Counted from the first letter of the stretch, positions 46,473 through 58,243 are shown. The stretch is 64,000 nt of DNA from Ganoderma boninense (GCA_002900995.3 CM035304.1:1951476-2015475), one strand, 5' to 3'. Program-made: numbers and translations. The notes: a model not told the origin generated them from the sequence alone.

Positions 46473-46788
46473 TTTGCGGCTGACTGGCCGGATACGCGCA
46501 GAATACCCGCCTTCACCAAGATATTTCTGCCAAGTGCCGCGCGCGGCGTCTACTTCGACGATACCTTCGTGCGCTCGGCCACTAGTTGTTTGCCACCCAG
46601 TTTCACGTCCTAGTTCGGGAACATCCAATGTCATTCCTGTAGCGTTTTATTTGAACAATGTGAATCGTGTTTTACCGCTTCATTTCGTCCAGTCGTTCAG
46701 GACTTTCGCCCGTGCCCTGACTTCCTAAACTGAGTAACTTGCGAATTGGAACGTTTCCACGCCGCGTGCCATCGGGCGCAGATGCGGC
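46473..46788. other. intergenic
   Basis: No gene is supported. Confidence 0.4.
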
Positions 46789-47344
46789 ATGCCCGCGGTC
46801 AGGCGACGTCTGAGAATGCCGAACCTCGGCCAAGTGATTGAACCCTCAACACGTTCCTTCATCTGTCGAGACAGTGTCCAGTCTCTAGAGTCACAAACCG
46901 ACCTAACTTTCGACGACGGACATCAGGTCTGGACGCTGGGTACGTCGTGCTTAGTTACCCCCCTAGAATGTCACTTACTGTGCCCAGTTGCAGTCAACCG
47001 AAGGATCATGGCTGTGATTTTGGGGAGCACGGGACATGCATCGTTGGTTCCGGACACAGATTGTGAGTCGATACAGGCCTCATCAGAGAGACGGCGTGCC
47101 CTCCGAGTCAGAAGGATCTCACACCACCAACGCAGACGTATTGGAGCTTGAAGATGAGCTTTGTCGGGCGAGGATCGACCTAGAAAGGGCCACGATGGAA
47201 CTCAACGTCATGCGCAGAGTGGTTTCGGCGTACCGCAATGCCTGGCACTATCGCGATGCTATTGCCTTTGAAGAGGTCGAGGAGTCAGCGGGGGTCCACA
47301 TAGTGAATCATGCTGGATTCGACAGCCTGGTACATGATTGTTGA
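46789..47344 (+). CDS. small hypothetical protein with coiled-coil end
   Basis: The deduced protein has 144 residues, from exons 46789-46939, 46988-47062 and 47136-47344, with GTACGT..CAG and GTGAGT..CAG introns and matching phases. The first part is basic (MPAVRRRLRMPNLGQ). The C-terminal exon carries a clear heptad pattern, LELEDELCRARIDLERATME, followed by LNVMRRVVSAYRNAWHYRDA. Nothing is recognised beyond this. Exon 3 alone could also be read from an ATG at 47036. Confidence 0.5.
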
Positions 47345-48082
47345 GTGGTACCACCTTATTCACCGTTCCTGCGCCACGTACACCGAAACTCCACCCTGAG
47401 CCTGAACATATATGTACCGATTCCTGTCTGTTTTCGCTTAGATCCATGCCTATACTATGATGTGGCTCGAGGGAATACCCACAAGCTAGTGCGATACTGA
47501 CCCGTAGGGTTCGTTCGCCATGACAGTTCAATTCACAGAGGGTACCAGATAACACTACGACGCATTGCGTAACATTGTGTAATCTCGGCCCAAGCGTGCA
47601 GCCCGTGCACGTAGACATATTATGCGGAGTATACAGGACGAGAACAGTAAGGAGCGACTGGAGTTAGCAATGGATACGGCGACTCGAGATTTGAACGTAG
47701 GTGAAGGAGACATTGACCGGGAAGTAAGGCAATGAGCGACGGAAGTTGGATATAAAGGTGACAGTCCAAGTAGGGGGAGTGGAAAAACGAGTGATGAAGG
47801 AAACACACTGTGAGGATAGAACATTCGACGTTGAGAAGGTGAAAGGATGTGAGGACTATAGTGACGGTCATACGAGACCGTGGACTGGAAGGGGATAGCT
47901 CGGAAGGACGTGGAACACGGGGTACGAGAGGAGCTGGGACGATGATGGGGGAAGGTCGCGCTACTGAAACGCGAGGTCGATCAAGTGTACAATTTTCCGT
48001 CTCGAAGGTTGCCGTTGAAGCCCTGAGCAATCCTACATCCAAATGTCAAAATAACGCACAGCGATTCAGTAGAGGATGTAGC
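47345..48082. other. intergenic between convergent genes
   Basis: No gene is supported. Confidence 0.4.
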
Positions 48083-50120
48083 TTACACTTGAATGGCAGG
48101 AGGATGCTTGAAGTCGTAAAGCTCATCTTCTCTGATGTGGAGTATTTCGCGGTCATAGTCGTCGAGGTTGTCGAGCCAGGTAGAGTTGAAGGCGTTGACA
48201 GGAAGGCTTCGAGGAGGAGGAGTCTTCGAAGACTTAGTCCTATTCCCGACCATACGTAGATGAGGTGCGGCTCCCCTTGTGGTGCGCGTCAGAGGATTGA
48301 AGCGGTCTCGCCGATATAACGCGTCTAACACCCGCAGCCACGGTGTCAACTTGTCGCATCTCCAAGGCTTGCGCAAAATGCGGTACTGGGCGACGCCGTT
48401 GTCGTGATCGGACTCATCGGAACTCATCCCCGCGGGACCAAGACGTCTGAGGATGTTCTCGTGATGCTGTAGATCCTTGTGGCCCAAGACCACCAACAAT
48501 CGACGCTGGAAGAGCTATTCGAATACTGAATGAGAAACGATAACATGATGTCAGAGTAAGACTCACGTTGCGCTTGCGTTCTTCACGGTTGGCCTTGCTC
48601 TGTACCTTCAACTTCTTGCGAGCGCGGGCGCGCTCATCGCCAGAGTTATTGGCCTCGTCAGCCTCCTTGTATTGAGTACGCAAGCGGCCGAGGTGCGACT
48701 TGAAAGCTTTAGCGATAACACCGGGGGGAGCGCCAGGCATGAGACCGTTGTGAATGAAGTGGTCGACGAAGACATTGGTGGCGGACTCGTTCCAGTCAGA
48801 ACCAGGAGCTCCCTTCAGATCCGGCCGAAAGTCTTCCACAGAACAGCAGCGACCTCGACGAGGATCGAAGGCTTCTATCTCGTCTAGAGTGGCGACATGG
48901 TCCTCGTCGAAGTCGTCATTCCACGTCTTACGATTCATCAAGGTTCGAGTGGTCTCCCGTACTTGCTTCTGTAGGAGACGCGTAACCATCCTGGCTAAGT
49001 ACATCAATCCGCAGAGACTTACCGCGAGCGCATTCTTCTCCGGCGAGCGGGGCTGGCGAAGACCAGGCAGCTTGCGCTCCTCGACGTCCCATTGTGGAGC
49101 AGCTTGTTGAGCAGCAGGCGCCGGTTGAGCACTGCGCTGCGCCGCCTCAAGAGTCGCAGTCGCAGTTGACAAGAACGTTGCTTGTTTCTCCGCCAGCATC
49201 ACCATCGCGTCACCCATACGCGTCACTGTGTTCTCGACACGCCGCACGCTATCCCGGAGATGACCCATCTCAGAGCGGGTGGCGAACTATAACGAAATGT
49301 TTAAGTTCACATGAATGAAATCACAGACAAGATCACGCTCACTGGGGAAGTACGTCTACCTTGCACACCCTTTCCTTTAGCCTTATTTGAGGTGGGCTGA
49401 GAAAGGGGGATGAGCGCGCGGGTCATGGTATCATCTAAGAGAAGACGTACCTCGTCGTCCTCATCGTCAGCAAAAGACAGACGGTCAAGATCGGTGAGGG
49501 TAGAAATTTCGATGTCTTCTTCGTCATCAGTCCTCTGCCACGCACCTTCCGCTTCATGCTCGTCCTCAAATTCTTCTTCGACACTATCTTGCTCTATCTC
49601 TTCGTCTTCCATGTCTCCGTCCCACGCACCGGAGCAGATGGCCGGCCTCCCCTGCACTCCAACAACCCCAAGGCTGCTACTCGCATCCACCAGTCCCTCC
49701 ACTTCCATCTCCTCAGCCTGCACCTCTTTCAAAGTCGCCATCCCGTGGTACGGCCCTACAGAGGAAACCTCCAGGGGACCTTGAACCATGCGAAGATCGG
49801 TGGTTCGAGAGTGATAGGTCGTCACATCGCCCCCTCGGAACATGGGAGGCAACGCATTGACATGTAAGTTGGGGAACTCGCGAGGGTTATACCGGAGCTC
49901 TTTGGGGATGAAGACGGAGCTAGACGACACCATAGAAAGCTCCGCGTACAGCTGTGTGTTTCTCTGACGCTTGAACAACGTGGGTTCATCACGGCCGAGC
50001 ATCTGATTGTCATCGTCCGGACCTGGTTGCGTGACCTCCCGACGTTTGGGAGCGCTACTAAGGCATGTCAATCCTCGGCCCTAAGAGCGGATAATGCATG
50101 GGAACATACCCCAGACGCAT
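48083..50120 (-). CDS. 607-residue agaricomycete hypothetical protein
   Basis: Exons: 50110-50120, 49343-50057, 49023-49286, 48567-48968 and 48083-48514. The phases close exactly. The first exon codes for MRLG only. Residues about 1-240 are acidic and disordered (EEDIEISTLTDLDRLSFADD). Next comes a coiled coil (GHLRDSVRRVENTVTRMGDA). A block follows with WNDDFDEDHVATLDEIEAFD, CCSVEDFRPDLKG, SDWNESATNVFVDHFIHNG, then a basic stretch RARARKKLKVQSKANREERK. The C-terminal block reads RRLGPAGMSSDESDHD, LRVLDALYRRDRFNPL and TRGAAPHLRMV. I recall similar unnamed proteins as repeated families in mushroom genomes, often near mobile DNA. The basic segment could bind nucleic acid. No enzyme motif is seen. 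Confidence 0.7.
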
Positions 50121-51094
50121 GAGCACAGCCGATCTCGCGTTCTTGGTGGCGACATCATGGCGAGTGCGGTTAACTACACACTGATCAATGTCGGCGATCT
50201 CGCACGCATGTTGGGTGGAACTCACCAACAGCCTTACAACCTCGAGGAGGCGTCCCACCCGGGGTCGTGGAAATCCTTCGCGAGACACTACCAGAAGGCG
50301 CGGAAAGAATGCCACGGGGAGGCGTTCCGGTCGGAGTGGTCGAAATGTTCCCCTGTACACTGCCAGAGTGTACGAAAGGTGTGGTTCGCGGTCTTGTCAA
50401 GTGCGGGTCCTTCATCAGAGCGTTCTCTGGACCGAAGTGAGGAGTCGATACTTAGGAGCTCAAGGGAAGGACATACCAAGAAAGGTGGCTCCCTTCGACG
50501 AATGAGACCGGTCGGGAGTCATGAGAGGGATGCCACTAGAAGGGTGTCGTACTGAGCGGGGGTATGTCCACAAGAAGATATAGCTCTCACCGGCTGAAAA
50601 CGCCGTTTTAACGGAGGAAAGCGACCGTGCTGTGTTCCACGGCAGGGCCATGGATGACTCGGCATAAAGGACGCTTGTGCAGGGGATACAAAGGAGAGGG
50701 ATCAATAACATCACGATGAGCTGGCGATTGTACCAAAGACCATTGTCGAGCGCCCGAGCCGAACCATTGGCGTATCGGGAATTGCCGGTTGTCCATCAAT
50801 CTTACTAATACCGTTATGTTGTGTTCGCTCGGCTGCCTTTCCACAATTCAACGTGGACTTGTGATTCGCCATAAGGTTACATAGTGGAGACAGCGTAAGG
50901 AGGGATAGAATAGTATACAAGGTAAGATTGGGCGGGAAAAATCGCATCAGAGCTCTTGGGCTGCACCGTCAGCTGGGAACAGAAATGCGAGCGCCGCCGA
51001 TCGTAATGAGTCGACAAGGTATGCCGACAAGCGGGCTGCGATATTCAAGGTAACTATCAATGCGTCCCCCAGCTTACGAGCTAGCACAAACAGT
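50121..51094. other. intergenic
   Basis: No gene is supported. A minus-strand frame near 50185-50415 has an internal duplication (ISTTP.GTPPRG twice) but no other support. Confidence 0.4.
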
Positions 51095-53296
51095 TTAATC
51101 CAGAGGAAGATAATGAGGTTCCGTCCCTACGACACATTTCTGTGTAAGCGATCTCAGCTGGCGGAGGAAATGAATCGGCCGACTCACGTGTTCGAGGGCG
51201 CACGATGAGATGGTCACCCACGGGAGCATCATCCATGCCCACGCAACCGCTAGGCAGAGGATGATCGTGAGGGACACCGCGATTCCATGGCCAATCGGTC
51301 CTCTCGGGTCTACGGTACTGAACTGGAGATGGCATGAGCAGCTGGTAAATGGACCGCACAAGACCGCTCACTGTCAATGCCTGCACGACGTTGGCCAATA
51401 GATCAGGCATGTCTGGGGCCTCCGACTTCTGATCTGCCGAAGATGCTGAATAGTCACTCAAAGTCGACAACTACAAGATTACACGTACTGATTTTGGCGC
51501 GCCACACCTTAATGTACGTCTCTTGACCCTTGTTGGCTGAGCCTGCGGCAATGTAGCTGAAGTTCCCGCAACAAGCAGCCTAGGATGTCGTGTTATAGGC
51601 AGTTCCTTTTCTGGAAGAGGAACATTAACTTACCGCAACAGCTTGAACCACATCCTCTGGACCGACGTAGATAAGTGGGCTTTGAAGCTGCTAAGTAAGC
51701 GCATTGTGGGACTCACCGTCGTGGTCGAGGACCTGGTAAAGATCACCACTTTTGGTGTGCCAAATACAGATACGACCTGTTGTGGTTCCACAGACGATCG
51801 CGTGGCCTTTATGGATGAATGCAGTGCGCAGAACGAGCCTCGTGTCAACGGGCTTCCTGAACGCGTAGGACTGACAGGGTTTAGCATTGGGGCCCGCGAC
51901 ATAGCGATCAACTCCCGAGATCATATTGTACAGGATAATGTCCCTGCCATTCGGGCTCATGCCAGAGCCACCTCTGATGAAATAGCACTGAGCAAAACAG
52001 CCCCTCCAATGGAGACGATGGGGAGCGTACTCACATGTCAGGGGTTCTCGCCGGAGGAGAGATTGTCCACAGTGTCGTCAGTCCCTCTGTGCTCCAACCA
52101 GGGAAAATCAAGGGTGTCACAAACCCCCAAGGGTTTTGAAGGGTGTTGACCAAGGGTAAGGGTGGAGGGTCGGCTTGACACAACCCTTGCCAAAACCCTT
52201 ACCCTTGTCAAGGGTCAAAGGGTATATAAAGGGTGTTACAAGGGTGTCAATATCTAGGTATATATACATATAATAGAGTCAAAAGTTGCAGATTTAGAGT
52301 GCAATGTTACTTTTTTTTTCTCTTCTGCAGTTGAATTAAGTCATGTAGAGCACATATAACAAAGATTGGGACCAATAATAGCTTGTTAGAACCAAAAACC
52401 CTTGAGGGTCAAGGGTAAGGGTACATAAATGTAAGGGTGGAGGGTCAAAATGTCAACACCCTTGACAAAACCCTTACCCTTGTCAAGGGTCAAGGGTATT
52501 TCAAGGGTAGGGTGGAGGGTCAACCTCTGAAACCCAAGGGTACACCCCTGCTTTTCCCTGGCTCCAACAGCTAGATTAAATGGCTCAGCGTACAGGTCGA
52601 CGGTGAGGTCTCAACGGGCACTTACATGACGCCATGATGCAGATACGACACAATTAAGCTGGTGCCGTCCCTGCTGAAATGTACGGCGACGGGACGCAAC
52701 CTTTGTTCTACGTCGTCTTCGTCGACATTGGGCGGGGAGGGGAGTTTCTTTGCCCCTTGATAAAGATCTACAAGGTGGACGGTGAACGCAAGTCTCATCG
52801 AAAGCAAAGTCATGTTCATGATTCACTTGACTGGCGCTCACGAGTGACATGGACCTCGTTGCCCATACCAACGGCGAGATAGCGAGAAACAACACTGTAG
52901 TCTAGGCAGATGATGTTGCTCCGCACGCCGAGGTTGACCTGGTGTTTTTCGTAGTCCTTCTACAGGCAGAGAAAATCAGCCCCGTTAGCAAAATGTGCTC
53001 GGTGGACTCACTAGGCTGAAGCGGTGAATCTGGAACAAATGCCCGCTATCGCAACCAATGATCACGGTCTCCGGTTGCACTGGGTGCCATAAGACGCAGC
53101 CGACAGGTCCGTCGAACATGAACCTGTACAGCTGACTACCCCGAGACGCGTTCCAGATGATCACCACGTAGTCGTCTCCGCCACTTACGAGGTACCTCCC
53201 GTCGGGTGAGAAGGACATTGAATTGATGGTACCACTGTGTCCAGCAGTCAGCTTGAAAAGCTCGACATAGGCAGTGTTCTCCACCACGGGGTCCAT
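51095..53296 (-). pseudogene. WD40 protein with C-terminal membrane helix, interrupted by MITE
   Basis: Exons: 53012-53296, 52842-52959, 52626-52767, exon 4 in two pieces (52562-52570 and 52035-52091), 51717-51973, 51634-51656, 51489-51579, 51372-51445, 51188-51322 and 51095-51139. Without the insert and one target copy, exon 4 is 66 nt and the phases of all ten exons close to 411 residues. WD40 lines are visible: LTAGHSGTINSMSFSPDGRY, YVVIIWNASRGS, VGCVLWHP, VAVHFSRDGTSLIVSYLHHG, TTTGRICIWHTKSG and SYIAAGSANKGQETYIKVW. Near the end is one membrane helix, IAVSLTIILCLAVAWAWMML. So it is a beta-propeller tethered by a C-terminal helix. The element at 52098-52561 splits a codon of exon 4. Unless it is spliced out, the allele is inactive. 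Confidence 0.8.
52098..52561. mobile_element. MITE-like element with TIRs and 6-bp target duplication
   Basis: The element is 464 bp with no coding capacity. The left end CCAGGGAAAATCAAGGGTGT and the right end in reverse complement, CCAGGGAAAAGCAGGGGTGT, match at 18 of 20 bases. CTCCAA directly flanks both sides (52092-52097 and 52562-52567), a 6-bp target-site duplication. The interior has many AAGGGT/ACCCTT units in both orientations near each end, around an AT-rich centre (about 52240-52390). Such subterminal repeats are typical of non-autonomous DNA transposons. Confidence 0.85.
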
Positions 53297-53962
53297 GACG
53301 GAAGGAAGTAGACCGGACGAATGGTGGACTCGGAAGCCCAAGCTAGGCAGGAACAGAAGCACCTTCAGTGACGAAGGGCGGAAGCCTTATCCAGACAGAA
53401 ACCCTTTTCAGAGTCCGTGGTCACGGATGATCACTAACCCTGACCGACCCCTGCCGATCTTCCGCGTGCTGCGATCCCCGGCTCCGTGCGGGACAAGTCC
53501 TAGATGGAGCTAGGAGGGTGCCATGGGCCGAGGTTCGCACAAATGGCAGGATTCCGAGGAGATCGTTCAAACCAAGCGATCAACTCCTAGGGATCTTATT
53601 GTCCTTCCGCTACCAGTTCCTCGGAAACGAATCGGAGAAAGGACATCGTGATTACAGTAAGTACTTACGGAGGACCTGGATTCACAGTACCTGGATTCCG
53701 TCGCGCCGATGAGGCAGCCGGCCGCGGTGGTCGGAAGAAGTCTGCCGCTGATTCAGACGAATGGTCGAAGCTGAGCGCTGAGGCCTTGCTTACTTCAACA
53801 ATTCTCACCAGCAGCACGCGGTTCTTGACAAGGGCGTCTAGATTGCTTTATTTGGGTGGGGGCAGACCGCCGCCCTCAGGTCGCACATTCTACACATTCG
53901 CCATGGCACTCGTACACCCTGTAGCTAGGACGATAAGGAGTGGGGAAGGAATATTTGACTAA
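53297..53962. other. intergenic, upstream of WD40 gene
   Basis: No gene is supported. Confidence 0.4.
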
Positions 53963-54705
53963 TCAATCGTCGTCTAGATCGGAGGCTGTGAGCTGGGCCT
54001 GGATCTCCAGCTGGCGCACTTCTCCGCTTACTTCGGCGAGTCGTTCCGATAGATTAGCGTTCTGCAGAAAAACATTAGCGGAAGACGTACGAGGTTGATA
54101 TCCAGAAATTGAAACCTCACCGATTCCTGGAAGTCATTCAATACTTCATAATGATCTCGGACCTAGCTACAGTTGGAATCAGTAGACATGAGATACGCCG
54201 ATACAACTCATACCACTTCGTCAAGACGCTCTGCTCCTGAGAGACGTAAATCTAGAGGATTCCACGTACTTAGGACCTCCATAACGGGGAGGACTTGTCG
54301 GGCGAGCTGCAGATACTCCTGAACGGCAACCTAGTGGAGTGGTACGGTAAGCGACAGGTAGGACTACTGCCAGCGTCCACCCGTACCTGCTTTTTGGAGA
54401 CAGTGCAAGCCGCACCGTCGTTCTCAAGAACCAGCTCATTGAAGCTACATAAGACAGTAAGAACTCCGCGACCAGGCGACATGACCAAAAACACTTACTG
54501 TTGAATGCCGGCAGGGATTAGAGAGAGCATCAACTTGCCCGATACTCGACGGACACTGATGTGCTGAGCCTAGCAAAGTGCAAGAATACGTGAATATGGC
54601 ACATGTTACATCGTTTGCGCCACTCACCTCTTCCATCATGGCAGCGTCGACAAGTTCCTCGCGGCGACTGGATCCTGGGGGCAGATTCGCAAAAACTTTC
54701 GGGTC
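53963..54705 (-). CDS. hypothetical helical protein, 5' end unresolved
   Basis: Seven exons close in frame: 54628-54705, 54499-54569, 54387-54444, 54270-54330, 54214-54230, 54121-54162 and 53963-54061, giving the last 141 residues. Readable parts: DPKVFANLPPGSSRREELVD, AQHISVRRVSGKLMLSLIPA, FNELVLENDGAACTVSKKQ, VQEYLQLARQVLPVM, DHYEVLNDFQES and NLSERLAEVSGEVRQLEIQA. The C-terminus is a coiled coil ending in SDLDDD. An upstream exon (DVRQVLCQVASSGSPGPAT, about 54770-54850) is likely, but its donor phase does not match. One exon is only 17 nt. Function unknown. Confidence 0.5.
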
Positions 54706-55709
54706 CTCAGCCAGTGTCACAGATATTAAAATTATAGATATTAAGAATATATGAGCTTGAAAACTTACCACGGGACACCACGTCGTCGAACGCGATTGTT
54801 GCTGGACCCGGACTGCCCGAGGAAGCTACTTGGCACAGAACTTGCCGGACGTCTGCAAGAAGAGCGTTAGCGTTACCCAATGGCAACGGACTAAGGGGTC
54901 GACGGACGATAGCTATAGAGAGGGTTTGGCATCGTCGATGTGTTCGCCTGACGAGTGCTGTCGATGGAACGGAGCTCCCCAACTTTATCCTCAGTTACGC
55001 GATTCGTGGCACGAGATCGAATGGGAAGAGAGGCCGGCAACACAAATAATTGCCGGATCTACTTCCGAATCGGTCACTTGTCACGTGCGTCACCGACTGG
55101 ACTCGGATTCACTCCCCCCGGCTGTTCCCGTCCAACATCAGTCGTTCGCTCAGGTTTGGCCCGCCAAATCGCAATTCTTGCTGTCCTGATATCACTCCCG
55201 GTCATATCTTGGAGCCTCTGGCTCAGGGGACTGCTTTACTTACCCCCTCCCAGTCCTGGATATCATCTGTCAGCAAGAAGACGTGGCTAGACCTCGCTCT
55301 GCGTGAACGGTAATCCCTGTTGAATGAATCCCTTCTAAGCGTGTCCCCATTTCTGTCCCTTTCACCTTCTGCAGGGTACCTTCTGATGATGTCGGCCAAA
55401 GTCAAGCCGGATGAGAAGCGACCTCAGATAATAAGCCCACGCCACTCCGGCTCCTGTCATCAAGGCTTGAGTTTGTCGGCCGTGCGCCCACGGTACCCCC
55501 GCCGTCTGCGAGGCGCAAGTCCGCCGGCCGTTTCTCCGGGTACCCCCACGCCACTCCTAATCACCTCAAGGACATCAGTCTACCGGGCCGTGCCCTTGTC
55601 TGCCCACCCTCACGTCTATCCCGCCCCTCTCCTCCGACTCTTCTGCACCTGAACGCTTCTTGGTCCTCACTCTAACCTTCTGCTACGGTTAGTCAGCGTA
55701 GAAGGCTCA
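54706..55709. other. mostly non-coding; first exon(s) of the gene at 53963 may lie at 54770-54960
   Basis: Apart from the possible upstream exon, no gene is supported. Confidence 0.35.
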
Positions 55710-56634
55710 ATGTCAACCTTGCTATCCCGCCGGAGGGTCACCGTGAGTTGGAAACAGCCAGCGGTTTTGTTGTTGACTGACACGCAGCTCCAGCCAGGTG
55801 CAACCGTCATCATTCCGAAGAGCAGGATCCTGACATCTACGGTGTGCATCTGTTTGTTCATTTCAGCGACCGGGACGTCTCAACGCATCCCCTAGGTCAC
55901 ATATAGCGACCTTCCTGGCGCGTACAAGTCCATCGTCAGGGAGCTTGCTGTGGTGCCACCGACGGGCACCTCGAGTGAGGCGCCGTCCCCGACTACGCTA
56001 GCATTCAGGGAGAAGAGATGGATTGAGTTCGTAGACAATCCTGACAGCATCGCACTTCTTGTCGTACGTCCACAAACCTCGTAAAGACCTCTCGTACTGA
56101 TTATTTCCCGTGTAGGTTGGCCGTAGCGACCACAGTAGATTTGAGGCCAAGTCCACTCTGACCCATCGTAAACTTAGACATCTTTTCAACGATGCGATTC
56201 AGTGTTCGCACCTATGCCATCTACTTTTTGTGGGCCATCGCTCAAATACATGCCTAGGGTACCTCAAGGACCAGCGCGAATATGGGGCGGATGTATTGAC
56301 AGTCTATGTCCGCAACCTCGACGATGTGAAGTCTTGGCCACATTCCACCGTGCCGTGCATTTCTGACGTACTCCCTTAGGGATTTGACAAAGCGACGCTT
56401 CCCCGAGGCGTCACTTTCTTTCGCATTCAAGCAAATGGCCGAACCTTTTGTGCACCGTCTGTTCGTTCGGTTCCCTCCCCTACTAGATTCAAGTTGTTAC
56501 GAGTACTCTTGTTCCTCCCTACCCTCTTTGCCATGCTATACGTAGCTTGTATATTACTTTGGTGGGCTGCCAGCACTGTTGATATCCCGAAGCCGACGAG
56601 TTTGCTGCGCCGCGTGCGTTTTCATCTTCGTTGA
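55710..56634 (+). CDS. hypothetical protein with C-terminal membrane helix
   Basis: The deduced protein has 209 residues, from exons 55710-55742, 55788-55841, 55896-56063, 56116-56167, 56258-56325 and 56380-56634. All phases close. It begins MSTLLSRRRVTLQPGATVII. Soluble parts read YSDLPGAYKSIVRELAVVPP, FREKRWIEFVDNPDSIALLV, YLKDQREYGADVLTVYVRNL and LPRGVTFFRIQANGRTFC. Near the C-terminus is one long helix, LLRVLLFLPTLFAMLYVACI, followed by LLWWAAS and a basic end, RRVRFHLR. This looks tail-anchored or type II. No domain is recognised. Confidence 0.6.
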
Positions 56635-56933
56635 AGGGCTGTAGCACTTGGTTCTGTATCCCACCAATTACATTGATCTTCTGTCTCACCTTCGATGCTT
56701 CCAATGTGCGCATTTATAACCGAGATATGCGAGAAACCCGCCGTGTGATGGCTTGAGCCATTCACGCCAGGCCTGCGATGGGAAAAGCCATGAGGGACGG
56801 GCTCTACCGAGTGGCACACTTATCCAAGGATATATACTCCACACACTCCATCTGCATTTCTCCGACGTTGCATTTTCTCTCCCCCAACTTCTCCGTTCCT
56901 CATCTGTACAACTCCCAGCTACCCTCCTCGACT
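56635..56933. other. intergenic, promoter of family member D
   Basis: No gene is seen. A TATATACT sequence lies about 100 nt upstream of the ATG at 56934. Confidence 0.4.
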
Positions 56934-58243
56934 ATGGTGGATATTTCCGCCATAGAAGCCGTGAACGCCGCGGTAACTGTCGAGGACTCTATCAAGGCGC
57001 TCGCCGCTGAGGCAAACAAAGAACTTTTAGAGTAAGTTTCCGACCATAACGACTACTCTGAGTATATAACTCTCTCATTCTCGGCGAAGTCTGCAGCACT
57101 TCTACAAGTTGCCGGCGAGGCACAATCAATGGGCTGCGAACTTCGCTATGCGTCTGTCCATGGACAACAAAGACTATCGATTCAAACTAAAGCAAGAGCT
57201 CAGTGGTAGATTTAGCAGGCTACGTCAGTTGTACGTCGACTCCCATCAGCCCACGCCTCTCCAGGCGTTGCAGACTCAGGTTCGGCACGCGCTCAAGCAG
57301 TGCCGCCGTGCACAGCGCCTGCATTCCACGGTACGCACAGATAGCTCTACGGCCTTCATGTGAGCGCTGACATTCCAATGTCAGTTCAAGGAACTTTACG
57401 ACACACGCTTCATCTCAGCCCCTCTTCCGGCAGAGCTCAAAGCCACCGTGCAACGTGCCGTCAATCGCCTTATCAAGAGCGTCGACGAGGTACGCAAGTG
57501 CGAGGATGTCATCACTGAGAAGATGTCCACATGGAAGGACTACTTCATGGTCCTCAGCGACGAGGTACGTAAAGTCTTTCAAGGCTCTACGCCGCAATTG
57601 CGGCTACATGAAAGTGAGCGTTGTTCATGCTTCATCCAGCGACTCCTGAATACCTGCCTCGACGCGCTGCATGAACGGAAAGTCTCTCAAAGAGACTTCA
57701 CGGACGATTCCCGGCCCCTGTTTGCCAAGTTGACTGACATGGAGGAGCAACGCCGAAAAGTGTGCCTAGTGCTCAGCGGACTGGCTCACGCCAACGCTAC
57801 AGCATGGTTCCACTCGCCTACCGGTAGGATTCCTCGGCGTCAGCTTGACATGCAACTGGCTCGCTATGAGCAGTTCCGCGTCAAAATCCAGACTGTCAAC
57901 GACGAGCAGGCGGGGGTTATCGAGGACATTATGGTAAGTTACGACTGAGGCAGATAGTCTTGTTCCCGACTGACTCAGAGCACGTCTTAGGCCCTAGTGG
58001 ATCGCTCGACGAGCTCTCCTCAGACCTTGCCGGGGCCCAGCGGCGTCGAGCTCTCCATTGAGAACCTGTGCAAAACGTTCGCCGAGTACGAGTTGCTTCG
58101 CGCCCATGCCACTCGCACTATCAGTGTACGTCTCCCTCTTCGTAATCCCCTTAGTCATTAGGACCTGACAGAATATCCAGGTAACGTCGCACCTCATTCC
58201 GGGTATCCGCTCAGTCATCGAGCACCTCCAGTCGGCCTTCTAG
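56934..58243 (+). CDS. helical family member D, unknown function
   Basis: The deduced protein has 336 residues from six exons: 56934-57031 (98 nt), 57090-57330 (241), 57385-57564 (180), 57640-57933 (294), 57991-58125 (135) and 58181-58243 (63). All phases close. Intron phases (2,0,0,0,0) equal those of members A and B. Helical stretches: AIEAVNAAVTVEDSIKALAA, ALQTQVRHALKQCRRAQRL, VQRAVNRLIKSVDEVRKCED, LFAKLTDMEEQRRKVCLVLS and LDMQLARYEQFRVKIQTVND. The C-terminus reads LIPGIRSVIEHLQSAF. No membrane helix or known domain is seen. The gene stands 16 kb from the A/B pair and on the other strand. Confidence 0.7.

Noticed and set aside
51634..51973. Apparent in-frame TAG in the WD40 gene
   Set aside because: A 60-nt GT..AG intron (51657-51716) removes it and keeps phase, so it is not a nonsense mutation.
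54214..54230. Treating the 17-nt exon of the gene at 53963 as an artefact
   Set aside because: Dropping it breaks the phase of the neighbours, while including it with the GTACGT donor at 54269 closes the frame.
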